From Bacteroidia bacterium (GTDB taxonomy: Bacteria > Bacteroidota > Bacteroidia > NS11-12g > UBA955): 21,283 nucleotides of DNA. Where the stretch lies: assembly GCA_020848595.1 (NCBI GenBank), contig JADLHV010000278.1:1-21283 (forward strand), written 5' to 3'. Positions 7,368 to 15,604 of the stretch are shown in pieces. Numbering within the stretch: position 1 is the first letter of the stretch; the number at the start of each line of letters is the position of its first letter. Both the position numbers and the translations under genes were made by a program. A model generated the notes under the pieces. That model had not been told where the DNA came from, ran no database searches, and saw only the letters and a program-made list of their open reading frames with translations.

Positions 7368-10307
7368 CTACTCTATAATAATTAGCTGTCTCCGACCCTC
7401 TATTTCGATCATATAAATACCTGCACTTAAATCAACTAAACTGATTTCATTGTGGTTTTTCTCTAATGTGCCTTCTAGGATATTTTGACCACTTAAGCTA
7501 TAGATTTTGAATGCCGATTCTCTACCGGTTTCTATATAGAGTATTGACTGCACTGGATTTGGATAGATGAGTATTTCCGATTCTCGTATAGATTCTAAAC
7601 TGGTAAATCTATCTGTAAAGATGTCTAAACTATCGGTATTTTGACAACCATTTATATCGGTTGCTTTTAACCAAATTTTATGTTTACCTGGATTGCCTAA
7701 TTCGTATGCCCAAAAGCCTGTCTTTTTAATACTGTCTCCCGTAGACCAAACATAATCGATATGATCGTTGGCAGATTCTAATTCTATAAAGGCAAATTGA
7801 TTAAATAATGTATCGGGTTTTATCTTGACTATCGGCAGTGGATGAACAATGAGATTTATATCTTTCTCTGTTCTGCATATCTGTTCATTTATGGCTATGA
7901 GTTTTATACTAGATGAACCAAGTGCTTGAGCGCTTAAAATGCTATCTCCAGTTTGAATTAAAACACTATTTAAATACCATAATTTTTGATTGTTACTAGT
8001 TAAATCTGTTATTTGAGCTTCTATTGTAAATGTATCTAAATAACAAGTTGCGTTAAATGGTAGGATATTTATTTTCGGATTGTTAATTGGAGAAACAATT
8101 ATGGAATCATATCCTTGACATGAAAAACTATCTTTAACAATTACACGTACTACACTTTTTGATGCATAGCCATGGCTCCTGCTGAATAAATCACTGCCAA
8201 ATATTGGAATATTATTAGAACTCCATTCTGTGCTTCTTATAGGATTGCCTTGGTAGTTGATAAGGCTGATTTTCAAAATAGAATCGGCGCAAAATTGTGC
8301 TTTATCCTGAATAAAGTCAAATTTGAATTCAGGTTGCAACATCACCAACATGGTGTCATCTGCAATACAATGATTAGCATCTACCAATCGAACTCTTAAT
8401 TTACTGCTATCATTTATTGGAGATTTTAAAGTGATTTGATTGCTATTTATAGTTGTATCTTGTTGTTCTAACTTCCAGTTGATACTTATTGGAAATTTCG
8501 CATTTATAATATTTGCAACTAAAGGAAATTGATTGTTTCTACAAACTTTAATTGAATTGAATTGTAGTGTTTGTATGTTTGGTTTAAAAACCGTAAACTT
8601 TCTTGTTACTTCTGCCACACAATTTTGATCAAATTCTATCTTTAATTTAATATTGCTAGTATTGTATATCTTACCACTTATAAAACTGTCTGTTTTGTTG
8701 ATTATTGTATCGTTTTTATACCAAGTCCAGCTTTGTAGTGACGAAATTTTACTGCGTTCAAATCGCAATGAAAAAGGATAAGAAGAGCACACACTCGTAT
8801 CATTGAGCATATTTAAAACCGGATTCGGTCGCGCATTATTCACTACTAGTGTATCGAATTTAGTAATGTAACATGTGTTATTATTACTGCTGTATTGATA
8901 CCGTATGACATAAGTACCGTTCTTGTTTAATCGATAAGGATTGTTGATTTGAACACTATATCCTTGTGGGTCGATTAAATAAATGCCTCCATTTATTGTG
9001 ATAGTGCTGTCAATTGATTTAGCATAACCAACTATATTGTTACACGAATCGATGGTGTATCCTTTTGTATAATCCGCTATTTTATAATTCTGAACCTTAA
9101 ACGTATAAGATTGTAAATTGATATTACATTGTTTATCGTAGGTAGAAATTGTGAAATACTGTGGCTTGTTATAAGTGTTACTATCATTGTAAAGCGTAAT
9201 AAATGCACTTCTTTCTCGGTAAGTTAAATCGACAAAAAACAAATCTTTCGAATAAGCATTATCATAAGTTATACTAGTAGTATCATAAGTTGTTTGTATA
9301 GGCAGATAAGGCTGATCAGTAGTCGTCATTGATAAGGTAGTCGACTTGTTACAAATACTTATATAAGGCGATTTAGGTGTGAAATTAATTGTTGGTAGAT
9401 TATTATTGGGCGGTGATTGAACAGAAACCATCATATCGCGACTCACAGAGCCTAAGAGTTTCCATATCCCATTTATTTTACGGTATTCACTAATTTTTAT
9501 ACGTGTATATCCCTTTTCTGTGCAATCGGTTGGTGTAAAAATAATTTGACAAATACTGGTATCAAAGTAAAAACCTCTTGGTGGTTTTGCAGTTGGTAAT
9601 GCTTTACATGTTGTTAAACCTGGAGCAGAAGGACAATACGGAGTTAATGGTATCTTAGCGCTGTAATTTGTATTGTAAGTAATACTCGTGTTGTAATTGG
9701 TTAAAACGGGTTCTAATGTAAATACCAAAGAGTCATAATCTGCAGTATCGATAGGGCCCGGAGAATAATTAACGGCATTGTTGCACATCATTAAAAATTT
9801 AGGAGCTATACTAAATCGTGGTGACGTATTACTGATTAAAGAATCACAAATATTTACTGTTGCTTCATTGTAATAATTCCCTCCAGTATGTGTTGTACTT
9901 CTGCCATCTCTATAGTTATTCGACAATGCAAAACTCACCATACATTTGTTGGCATTAATGAAACGGTTATATGGTGCTTGATTGAAATCTACTATGGCTT
10001 CAAAAACATGGCGTTCAAATCCTGCATTGGAAACCTGATTGCTCAAGTTACACGGATTGCCACATGTATCATTCAATTTCGTTATGGATTGTCGTGTCAT
10101 TGTTACACTTCTTTTAATCGTGTCTGCAATTACAAATCCACTTACACTTGTTAGTGTCGCAAAATCACATGCTCTATATACATGTGCTGTTATTTTATAT
10201 TTTCTATTGCCTATTTTTTCATAGTATATCTCACTGCCTGAAATATATTGAGAGAAAACATTTGAAAATTGAATAATAAGTAAACTAAATAGTAGGATTT
10301 TTTTCAT
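7368..10307 (-). CDS. Large T9SS-secreted protein, paralogue B
   Basis: This 979-residue protein is built like paralogue A. A signal peptide ends near Q20 (SNVFSQ). The N-module at about 22-300 carries the same cysteine signatures: YRAC, DTCGNPC (80-86), NANKC, NICDS, MMC, PYCPSAPGLTTC (223-234) and KPPRGFYFD (241-249). The middle has diverged Ig-like repeats (YTWYKND- and VWSTGDS-type motifs). A PKD-like unit (FWAYELGNPGKHKIW) precedes a type-A T9SS sorting domain from about 900 (LIYPNPVQSIL, SLSGQNIL, LSAGIYMIEI). It is first in the presumed two-gene transcript. A cell-surface adhesive or structural role is an inference from the architecture; nothing indicates an enzyme. The N-module and the C-terminal 150 residues align closely with paralogue A, whereas the centre hardly does. 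Confidence 0.85.
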   Translation of the reverse strand: MKKILLFSLLIIQFSNVFSQYISGSEIYYEKIGNRKYKITAHVYRACDFATLTSVSGFVIADTIKRSVTMTRQSITKLNDTCGNPCNLSNQVSNAGFERHVFEAIVDFNQAPYNRFINANKCMVSFALSNNYRDGRSTTHTGGNYYNEATVNICDSLISNTSPRFSIAPKFLMMCNNAVNYSPGPIDTADYDSLVFTLEPVLTNYNTSITYNTNYSAKIPLTPYCPSAPGLTTCKALPTAKPPRGFYFDTSICQIIFTPTDCTEKGYTRIKISEYRKINGIWKLLGSVSRDMMVSVQSPPNNNLPTINFTPKSPYISICNKSTTLSMTTTDQPYLPIQTTYDTTSITYDNAYSKDLFFVDLTYRERSAFITLYNDSNTYNKPQYFTISTYDKQCNINLQSYTFKVQNYKIADYTKGYTIDSCNNIVGYAKSIDSTITINGGIYLIDPQGYSVQINNPYRLNKNGTYVIRYQYSSNNNTCYITKFDTLVVNNARPNPVLNMLNDTSVCSSYPFSLRFERSKISSLQSWTWYKNDTIINKTDSFISGKIYNTSNIKLKIEFDQNCVAEVTRKFTVFKPNIQTLQFNSIKVCRNNQFPLVANIINAKFPISINWKLEQQDTTINSNQITLKSPINDSSKLRVRLVDANHCIADDTMLVMLQPEFKFDFIQDKAQFCADSILKISLINYQGNPIRSTEWSSNNIPIFGSDLFSRSHGYASKSVVRVIVKDSFSCQGYDSIIVSPINNPKINILPFNATCYLDTFTIEAQITDLTSNNQKLWYLNSVLIQTGDSILSAQALGSSSIKLIAINEQICRTEKDINLIVHPLPIVKIKPDTLFNQFAFIELESANDHIDYVWSTGDSIKKTGFWAYELGNPGKHKIWLKATDINGCQNTDSLDIFTDRFTSLESIRESEILIYPNPVQSILYIETGRESAFKIYSLSGQNILEGTLEKNHNEISLVDLSAGIYMIEIEGRRQLIIIE

Positions 10308-10368
10308 ATAGCTAATTTTTTAGAGTAAAATCTTAGAAGTAAATTTCCCTTCATAAGATGGATATCTT

Positions 10369-10376
10369 CAAACTTA
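10369..10376 (-). promoter_or_regulatory. Candidate -7 box before paralogue B
   Basis: The minus strand reads TAAGTTTG, which fits TAnnTTTG, 61 bp upstream of the ATG at 10307. It would drive the two-gene paralogue unit. No convincing -33 TTG lies at the right spacing. Confidence 0.35.
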
Positions 10377-10413
10377 CGATTTATAAGTGAATACATAACT
10401 TTAAAGAGATTGA

Positions 10414-10433
10414 TTTGACATTTTTTTGACATT
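10414..10433. repeat. Two direct repeats with an 11-bp period
   Basis: TTTGACATT occurs twice (10414-10422 and 10425-10433), one helical turn apart, about 110-125 bp upstream of paralogue B and between it and the end of the rlmI-like gene. The geometry fits a pair of regulator half-sites, but no known regulator is implied. Confidence 0.3.
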
Positions 10434-10484
10434 ACAAACTCGTTTTTTGAGCTTTTGATAATGAAGATTTGGCTTTAACTTTTA

Positions 10485-11711
10485 TCAATCAATCCAAAGA
10501 ACTAAGCCTTTTAAATACTCACCTTCAGGATGAAATAAACTTACAGGATGGTCTGCACCTTGGGTTAATCGATGTAGTACTTTTACATCTCTATTACTTT
10601 CAAGGGCTGCCGAAAAAATTGTTTTTTGAAATGTTTCGGCATCAATAACCTGCGAACAGCTAAAGGTAAACAACAATCCACCTTTTTTTACTTTCTTTAT
10701 TCCTTCTGCATTAAGGCGTTTATAACCCATAATGGCATTGTGTTTTGCGCCTATGTTTTTAGCAAAAGCTGGAGGGTCTAGGATTACAATGTCGTATAAT
10801 GTTTCGGTTCTTTTAAAGTAGCTAAAAGTATCTTCTGCAAAACTTTCGTGATTGTTAGCGCCAGGGACATTTAATTCCATATTTTCTTTTAATACTTCTA
10901 TAGCTGTTTTTGATACATCAACAGAATCTACATGAGTAGCGCCATTTTTTAAAGCATAAACAGAAAAACCACCGGTATAGGCAAAAGTATTAAGCACGCT
11001 GCGTCCTTTGGCATATTGGCCTAATAATGCTCTGTTGTCTCTTTGGTCGAGAAAGAAGCCAGTTTTTTGTCCACTTACCCAATTGACCTTAAACTGATGC
11101 CCGTTTTCTAAAACAATTCCATTGTCCATTTCTCCATATAATAATCCATTGTTGGCTTCTTTAATAGCGCCGTGCAAGGTTTCTTTGCTCTTGTCGTAAA
11201 TGGCTATTAAATCTTTACCTAGAACAGATTTCAATGCTTCCGATATCATCTCTATTTGCATATAAATTCCGCTCGTATGACATTGAATTACGGCTGTTCC
11301 TGCGTATATGTCGATAATCAATCCGGGTATTCCATCGCCTTCTCCATGCATGAGTCTGTAACAATTGGTATTGGATGCAGACTGAATGTGTAAATATTTT
11401 CTGAGTTGATAAGCTTGATTTATTTTGTTTTCCCAAAATTTCGCATCAATGGCTACTTGTTCAAAAGAAATAATACGTACTGCAATACTGCCATGTTGAA
11501 CATAACCAGTTCCTAGATATTTACCGTTAATATCGGTTACTTCAACTAAGCTGCCTTCTTCACTTAGTTTAATTTCTTCCGTTAGTGCCCCACTAAAAAC
11601 CCACGGATGCAGTCTTTCTAAAGACTTTTCTTTGCCTGGTTTTAATCTTAATATTGGATAATATGCCATAGAATCGGCAAAGTTCTGACTTTTGTCATCA
11701 ATTGACTGCAT
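10485..11711 (-). CDS. rlmI: Class I SAM-dependent rRNA methyltransferase, RlmI/RlmK-like
   Basis: RlmI methylates C5 of C1962 in 23S rRNA using SAM. The 408-residue protein has an N-terminal PUA domain (about 19-90; LERLHPWVFSGAL, GTGYVQHGSIAVRI). An EEHEE-like linker follows (RLMHGEGDGIPGL at 119-131; SGQKTGFFLDQRDNR at about 213-227). The Rossmann methyltransferase domain has the SAM loop NTFAYTGGFS (241-250), LDPPAFAK (311-318) and FSCSQ (350-354), whose Cys is the expected catalytic nucleophile. All key motifs are present. Two starts are possible. ATG at 11711 follows an A-run typical of Bacteroidota initiation but adds 14 polar residues. ATG at 11669 (MAYYPILRLKPGKEKS) matches the usual family N-terminus better. 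It is divergent from the aminopeptidase gene, only 51 bp away. The exact target base (RlmI versus a relative) is inferred from family. Confidence 0.88.
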   Translation of the reverse strand: MQSIDDKSQNFADSMAYYPILRLKPGKEKSLERLHPWVFSGALTEEIKLSEEGSLVEVTDINGKYLGTGYVQHGSIAVRIISFEQVAIDAKFWENKINQAYQLRKYLHIQSASNTNCYRLMHGEGDGIPGLIIDIYAGTAVIQCHTSGIYMQIEMISEALKSVLGKDLIAIYDKSKETLHGAIKEANNGLLYGEMDNGIVLENGHQFKVNWVSGQKTGFFLDQRDNRALLGQYAKGRSVLNTFAYTGGFSVYALKNGATHVDSVDVSKTAIEVLKENMELNVPGANNHESFAEDTFSYFKRTETLYDIVILDPPAFAKNIGAKHNAIMGYKRLNAEGIKKVKKGGLLFTFSCSQVIDAETFQKTIFSAALESNRDVKVLHRLTQGADHPVSLFHPEGEYLKGLVLWID

Positions 11712-11720
11712 TTTTTTACG

Positions 11721-11728
11721 TACATTTG
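11721..11728 (+). promoter_or_regulatory. Promoter of the aminopeptidase/MbnP/MbnH operon (-7 box)
   Basis: TACATTTG matches TAnnTTTG exactly, 34 bp before the GTG start at 11763. A TTG at 11702-11704, 16 bp upstream, is a possible -33 element and lies within the first codons of the divergent methyltransferase gene. Confidence 0.55.
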
Positions 11729-11762
11729 TTATTTGATTTTATTTGTTTTCATTTTATAAGCT

Positions 11763-13685
11763 GTGTTAAAGTTTGCAACGATATCGAGTTTCTTGTGTCT
11801 TATTATTAGTTTAGGTGCTCAAACGCCTCTAGAAAGTCAACTTAAACAAGAATTAACTGCTCGTATGAAACTGTATTCTAGTTATTCGAAAAGATCTAAT
11901 GATGGAAATATTGATATTCGTCATGTGCGTCTTTTTATTGAACCTAACATGAATACAGGGGCAATTGTGTCGGCTAAAGTAGATATTGCGTTTAGTTCTA
12001 GTCTAACTACAAGCCGCATTGAATTAGATTTGAGAAAGGAACTAATAGTAGACAGTGTTATTTATCATGGTCAGGCAGTGAGTTTTATCCATACTAATAC
12101 CCATCTGTTAGAATTCGATTTTCCTTCAATAATTAATGCTAATCAATTAGATTCTTTTAGTGTGTTTTATCATGGTGCGCCAGAAATGAGTACTAGGGCA
12201 TATTTTAGAAGTGTCAATGCTAGTGGGGCTAGTGTTTCAACATTATCACAGCCTTATGGAGCACATTATTGGTGGCCTTGTCGCGAAAATTTAATTGATA
12301 AAATTGATTCTTTAGATGTTATTCTATTGGTTGATACGCCTTATTATGCTGTCTCTAACGGACTTCTTGTGTCTGAGTCTGTTATTGGGACTCAACGCTC
12401 TTTTCATTATACCCATTCTTATCCAGTAGCGACCTATCTAGTGGCAGTTTCTTTTTCGAAATATGTCAAATATGTTGACAATATGACATTGGGAAGCACG
12501 GGAGAAAATTTATCTATTGTACATCATGTTTTTCCTCATAATGATAATTTAGAAAATCGTCAACGCACTGCTGCTACTATTCCTATCATGCATTTATTTG
12601 ATAGTTTGTTTGGCGTATATCCTTTTTCTAAAGAATTGTATGGTCATGCACAATTTGCCTGGAGTGGTGGTATGGAGCACCAAACCATGAGTTTTATGGC
12701 TAATTTTAATTATGATTTAATTGCTCATGAATTAGGACATCAATGGTTTGGTGATATGGTTACTTGCGGTACTTGGAAAGATATCTGGTTAAATGAAGGA
12801 TTTGCCACGTATACCAATCTCCTATGTTATGAGTTTTTACAAAGTAAATCTTTATTTAAATCGAAATTACAAGACAATAAGGAAGATGTCTTATCTCAAA
12901 CTTCTGGTTCTGTTTATGCCTATGATACAGCTTCTGTCTCGAATCTATTTAATTACAGAACAACCTATCAAAAAGGCGCTTTAGTTTTACATCAATTGAG
13001 GTGGGTAATTGGTGATTCGGCTTTTTTTAATGGGGTAAGACTATACCTGCAAGATACTTTAGTTAAATATAAATTTGCCAAACAGGAGCGATTGAAATTT
13101 CATCTAGAACAGGTTTCTGGTTTAAATCTCGATAGCTATTTTAATGATTGGATTTTAGGAGAAGGTTATCCAATTTATGATATTCAATGGGAACAAAAAG
13201 GACGTCGTTTGGAATTTATTATTTCTCAAACAAGTTCTTCTCCCGCTGTCGATTGGTTTTCTGTCCCTATTCCTGTGCAAATTAATGGCAATAGTGTCAG
13301 TCAAAATGTCAGAGTTCCTATCAATGGTCCAGTTTCTGTATTTAGTATAGAACTAGACTATAAAGTTAAAGAGGTATTGATTGATCCTGATGAATGGATT
13401 CTCGCTAAATATGAACTGCGTTTTCCTCTTCCAGATAATTTGGCTATCAGTCTTTATCCTAATCCGTCTACTGGCTTTGTTTATTTCTCTGCTAACGATT
13501 TTGAAGTAACAAATTGGGTGTTAACGGATGCGACGGGTAAATTAGTAATGGATAAACAATTTTCAATTCACTTGCAAAAAGGCGATATTGGAACAATAGA
13601 TATGAATGCATTAGAGTCTGGAATTTATTTCTTGTCTCTGATAGGTGAAAATCAAACAATAGTAAAAAAAATAATTAAACAATAA
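11763..13685 (+). CDS. Secreted M1-family zinc aminopeptidase with T9SS sorting domain
   Basis: This is a gluzincin peptidase expected to trim N-terminal residues from peptides outside the cell. The 640-residue protein starts at GTG (11763); the start is needed to include the signal peptide (FLCLIISLGAQ), and there is no useful in-frame ATG nearby. The M1 beta-domain comes first, then the exopeptidase motif GGMEH (302-306). The zinc site is HELGH (322-326) with the third ligand E345 in NEGFATY, exactly 18 residues after the second His. The likely transition-state Tyr is Y402 in TYQKGALVLHQLR. No large C-terminal helical M1 domain follows. Instead a short domain leads to a type-A T9SS tail at about 558-640 (SLYPNPSTGFVYF, TDATGKLV, LESGIYFLSL). 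It is first in a tight operon, 4 bp before the MbnP-like gene, so its function may be tied to that metal system. The substrate is unknown. Confidence 0.92.
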   Translation: MLKFATISSFLCLIISLGAQTPLESQLKQELTARMKLYSSYSKRSNDGNIDIRHVRLFIEPNMNTGAIVSAKVDIAFSSSLTTSRIELDLRKELIVDSVIYHGQAVSFIHTNTHLLEFDFPSIINANQLDSFSVFYHGAPEMSTRAYFRSVNASGASVSTLSQPYGAHYWWPCRENLIDKIDSLDVILLVDTPYYAVSNGLLVSESVIGTQRSFHYTHSYPVATYLVAVSFSKYVKYVDNMTLGSTGENLSIVHHVFPHNDNLENRQRTAATIPIMHLFDSLFGVYPFSKELYGHAQFAWSGGMEHQTMSFMANFNYDLIAHELGHQWFGDMVTCGTWKDIWLNEGFATYTNLLCYEFLQSKSLFKSKLQDNKEDVLSQTSGSVYAYDTASVSNLFNYRTTYQKGALVLHQLRWVIGDSAFFNGVRLYLQDTLVKYKFAKQERLKFHLEQVSGLNLDSYFNDWILGEGYPIYDIQWEQKGRRLEFIISQTSSSPAVDWFSVPIPVQINGNSVSQNVRVPINGPVSVFSIELDYKVKEVLIDPDEWILAKYELRFPLPDNLAISLYPNPSTGFVYFSANDFEVTNWVLTDATGKLVMDKQFSIHLQKGDIGTIDMNALESGIYFLSLIGENQTIVKKIIKQ

Positions 13686-13689
13686 TATC

Positions 13690-14451
13690 ATGAAAAAATA
13701 TTCAATTATAGCTTTAGGTCTAATTCTTCTAAGTTTTAATGCTTGTAAAGAAAAGGAGCCTGATCCTCAAAATAATGATAATACAACCCAAACTTCTAAA
13801 ATTACTTTGAAGTTTAATCCAGTCTTTAAAGGCAGTCCAATCGCATGGGATAATTTCTATGTTAATGGTTCGAATGACTCTCTTAATTTTGATAAGGTTA
13901 AATACATCATGTCTAATTTTATTTTGGAAAAAGAGAATGGAGATTTATATCAAATTCCAGATGCTTTTGCTTACCTAAGTTTAAAAGATGGTAGAGATAG
14001 TGTTGTGTTTTCAAATATTCCAAAAGGAAAATATAATTCTATCCGCTTTACAGTTGGATTAGATTCAGTATTGAACCATTCTGACCCAACATTAAGATCG
14101 TTTGATCATCCTTTAAGTCCTGCTTTAAATGAAATGCACTGGGGCTGGGCTGGTGGCTATATCTTTAATGTTCTAGAAGGTTACTACAAGAGCAATGGTG
14201 CTAATTTAGGCTACACTTTTCACATAGCTTTAGTTAGAAATGCAAGAACACATTTGTTTAATAATGCTTACGAAATTAGCAAAGATGGTCGCTTTGTATT
14301 TAATGTTAATTTGGATAAGTATTTTGATAATCAAGTCAATTTTAGTTTAAAGAATGATGGCGCTTTTTCTCATAGTGGTGATGTTGATCCTGTAATGGAT
14401 AAATTTATCCAAAATATGAATGGAATTTTTGATTTTATAAGTTATAAATAA
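13690..14451 (+). CDS. MbnP-family copper-binding lipoprotein
   Basis: This 253-residue protein resembles the MbnP family, periplasmic or surface copper proteins paired with a di-heme MbnH enzyme. N-terminal signals: MKKYSIIALGLILLSFNAC with lipidation Cys19, then a charged tail (KEKEPDP). The family look is clear: a beta-rich start (KITLKFNPVFKGSP), FDKVKYIMSNFIL (67-79), IPKGKYNSIRFTVGLDS (110-126), HPLSPALNEMHWGWAGGY (140-157) and YTFHIAL (175-181). In studied members one Trp is oxidised to kynurenine, creating the copper site; the three Trp here are W53, W151 and W153, and the conserved HWGW motif is a natural candidate region. His candidates include H140, H150 and H178. The gene sits 4 bp after the peptidase and 2 bp before its presumed modifying enzyme. 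The family call rests on pattern and context; copper binding is inferred. Confidence 0.8.
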   Translation: MKKYSIIALGLILLSFNACKEKEPDPQNNDNTTQTSKITLKFNPVFKGSPIAWDNFYVNGSNDSLNFDKVKYIMSNFILEKENGDLYQIPDAFAYLSLKDGRDSVVFSNIPKGKYNSIRFTVGLDSVLNHSDPTLRSFDHPLSPALNEMHWGWAGGYIFNVLEGYYKSNGANLGYTFHIALVRNARTHLFNNAYEISKDGRFVFNVNLDKYFDNQVNFSLKNDGAFSHSGDVDPVMDKFIQNMNGIFDFISYK

Positions 14452-14453
14452 AG

Positions 14454-15542
14454 ATGAAAAGTAAGTTTTTATTAGTTGCCGTAATATTAAGTGTTTTGAT
14501 TATTAAGGGTTGTAAAAAAGATCCTGAAATAAACAAAGAAGCGAATACGCCTACTCCATACGAAATTCCTCGTACGGCAGCTTATCCGCAGTTTAAATTG
14601 CCCGCTAATAATCCTTTAACTGAAGAGGGTGTTCTTTTAGGACGCATGTTGTTTTATGATCCAATCTTGTCGCGCGATAGCACAATTTCTTGTGAATCTT
14701 GTCATAGATTGAATCTTGCTTTTACCGATGGGGCTAAGGTTTCTAAAGGTATAAGAGGTCAGGTGCTCAGTAGAAATGCAATGCCTTTGTTTAATTTGAT
14801 GTGGAACAATAAGTTCTTCTGGGATGGTAGAGCTAACAGTTTACAAGAGCAAGTTTTAGTGCCAATTCAAGCTCATAATGAAATGGATTTGGATTTGTTT
14901 ACTTTGGTGCAAACTTTGCAAAATTCTACTCGATATAAGAAGCAATTTGAAGCCGCTTTTCCTGGAAAAATTATTTCTCCTGAATTTGTAAGTAAGGCTT
15001 TAGAACAGTTTCTTGTCTCTGTGGTTTCTTTTAATGCGCCTATTGATCAACTTAAATTTAGAACCGATACCTTGAATGTTATAAGTGCTTCGGCTTTACG
15101 TGGATTGCAATTGTTTTTAACTCCTGTAGAAAATGGAGGTGCCGATTGTTTCCATTGTCATAGTAATATTCCTTTCTTCGGTAATAATAGTTTGGCTGGT
15201 TCTATGTCTAATAATGGTTTAGATGCTAGCTTTACTGATAATGGATTTTTTGCAGTAACAGGTAAGGAATCGGATAAAGGTAAATTTAAAATTCCGTCTC
15301 TTCGCAATATCGAATTAACTGCTCCTTATATGCACGATGGTCGTTTCGATAATTTAGAAGAAGTGATTGACTTTTATTCGGATGGAATTAATTTAAATTC
15401 GCCTAATTTGGATATTAATATCTTATCTCATAATGCTCAATTGCATCTTACTCAACAACAAAAAGACGATATAGTTGAGTTTTTAAAGACTTTGACTGAT
15501 AATAGTTTCGTTACAAATCCAGCGTATAAATCGCCATTTTAA
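14454..15542 (+). CDS. MbnH-like di-heme enzyme (bacterial cytochrome c peroxidase / MauG superfamily), lipoprotein
   Basis: This 362-residue protein has a lipoprotein signal (LIIKGC, Cys20, then KKDPE). Two c-type heme sites are visible: CESCH at 80-84 and CFHCH at 232-236. Other superfamily marks are LGRMLFYDPILSRD (62-75), the RNAMPLFN/FFWDGRA region (108-127), IQAHNEM (138-144), KIPSLRNIELTAPYMHDGRF (about 279-298) and a C-terminal LTQQQKDDIVEFLKTLTD. M293 in PYMHDGRF is the likely sixth ligand of one heme. Superfamily members reduce H2O2 or, as in MauG and MbnH, use it to oxidise a protein side chain. The MbnP-like gene ends 2 bp upstream, so I favour an MbnH role (making kynurenine in MbnP) over a plain peroxidase. 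Maturation needs the cytochrome c assembly system, which is not in the window. Confidence 0.88.
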   Translation: MKSKFLLVAVILSVLIIKGCKKDPEINKEANTPTPYEIPRTAAYPQFKLPANNPLTEEGVLLGRMLFYDPILSRDSTISCESCHRLNLAFTDGAKVSKGIRGQVLSRNAMPLFNLMWNNKFFWDGRANSLQEQVLVPIQAHNEMDLDLFTLVQTLQNSTRYKKQFEAAFPGKIISPEFVSKALEQFLVSVVSFNAPIDQLKFRTDTLNVISASALRGLQLFLTPVENGGADCFHCHSNIPFFGNNSLAGSMSNNGLDASFTDNGFFAVTGKESDKGKFKIPSLRNIELTAPYMHDGRFDNLEEVIDFYSDGINLNSPNLDINILSHNAQLHLTQQQKDDIVEFLKTLTDNSFVTNPAYKSPF

Positions 15543-15553
15543 TTGAGTGTTCT

Positions 15554-15597
15554 CTTGTCAATTAATTATATTTTGACAAGCCATCTTTACTAAGATG
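15554..15597 (+). terminator. Double hairpin ending the plus-strand operon, between convergent genes
   Basis: Two perfect stem-loops follow the MbnH-like stop codon by 11 bp. The first pairs CTTGTCAA (15554-15561) with TTGACAAG (15573-15580), an 8-bp stem with an 11-nt loop. The second pairs CATCTT (15582-15587) with AAGATG (15592-15597), a 6-bp stem with a 4-nt loop. A T-rich stretch follows on the plus strand, inside the 3' end of the convergent gene. They probably terminate the operon; termination of the minus-strand gene is less clear. Confidence 0.55.
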
Positions 15598-15604
15598 TGA
15601 TATT

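Noticed and set aside
10440..10480. Weak stem (AAGCUC/GAGUUU) after the methyltransferase gene as a terminator
   Set aside because: The 6-bp stem includes a G-U pair, and only a few U residues follow; too weak to list.
12666..12680. GGMEH instead of the textbook GAMEN motif in the M1 peptidase as a sign of altered specificity
   Set aside because: GGMEH-type variants are frequent in Bacteroidota M1 peptidases, so this is not unusual by itself.
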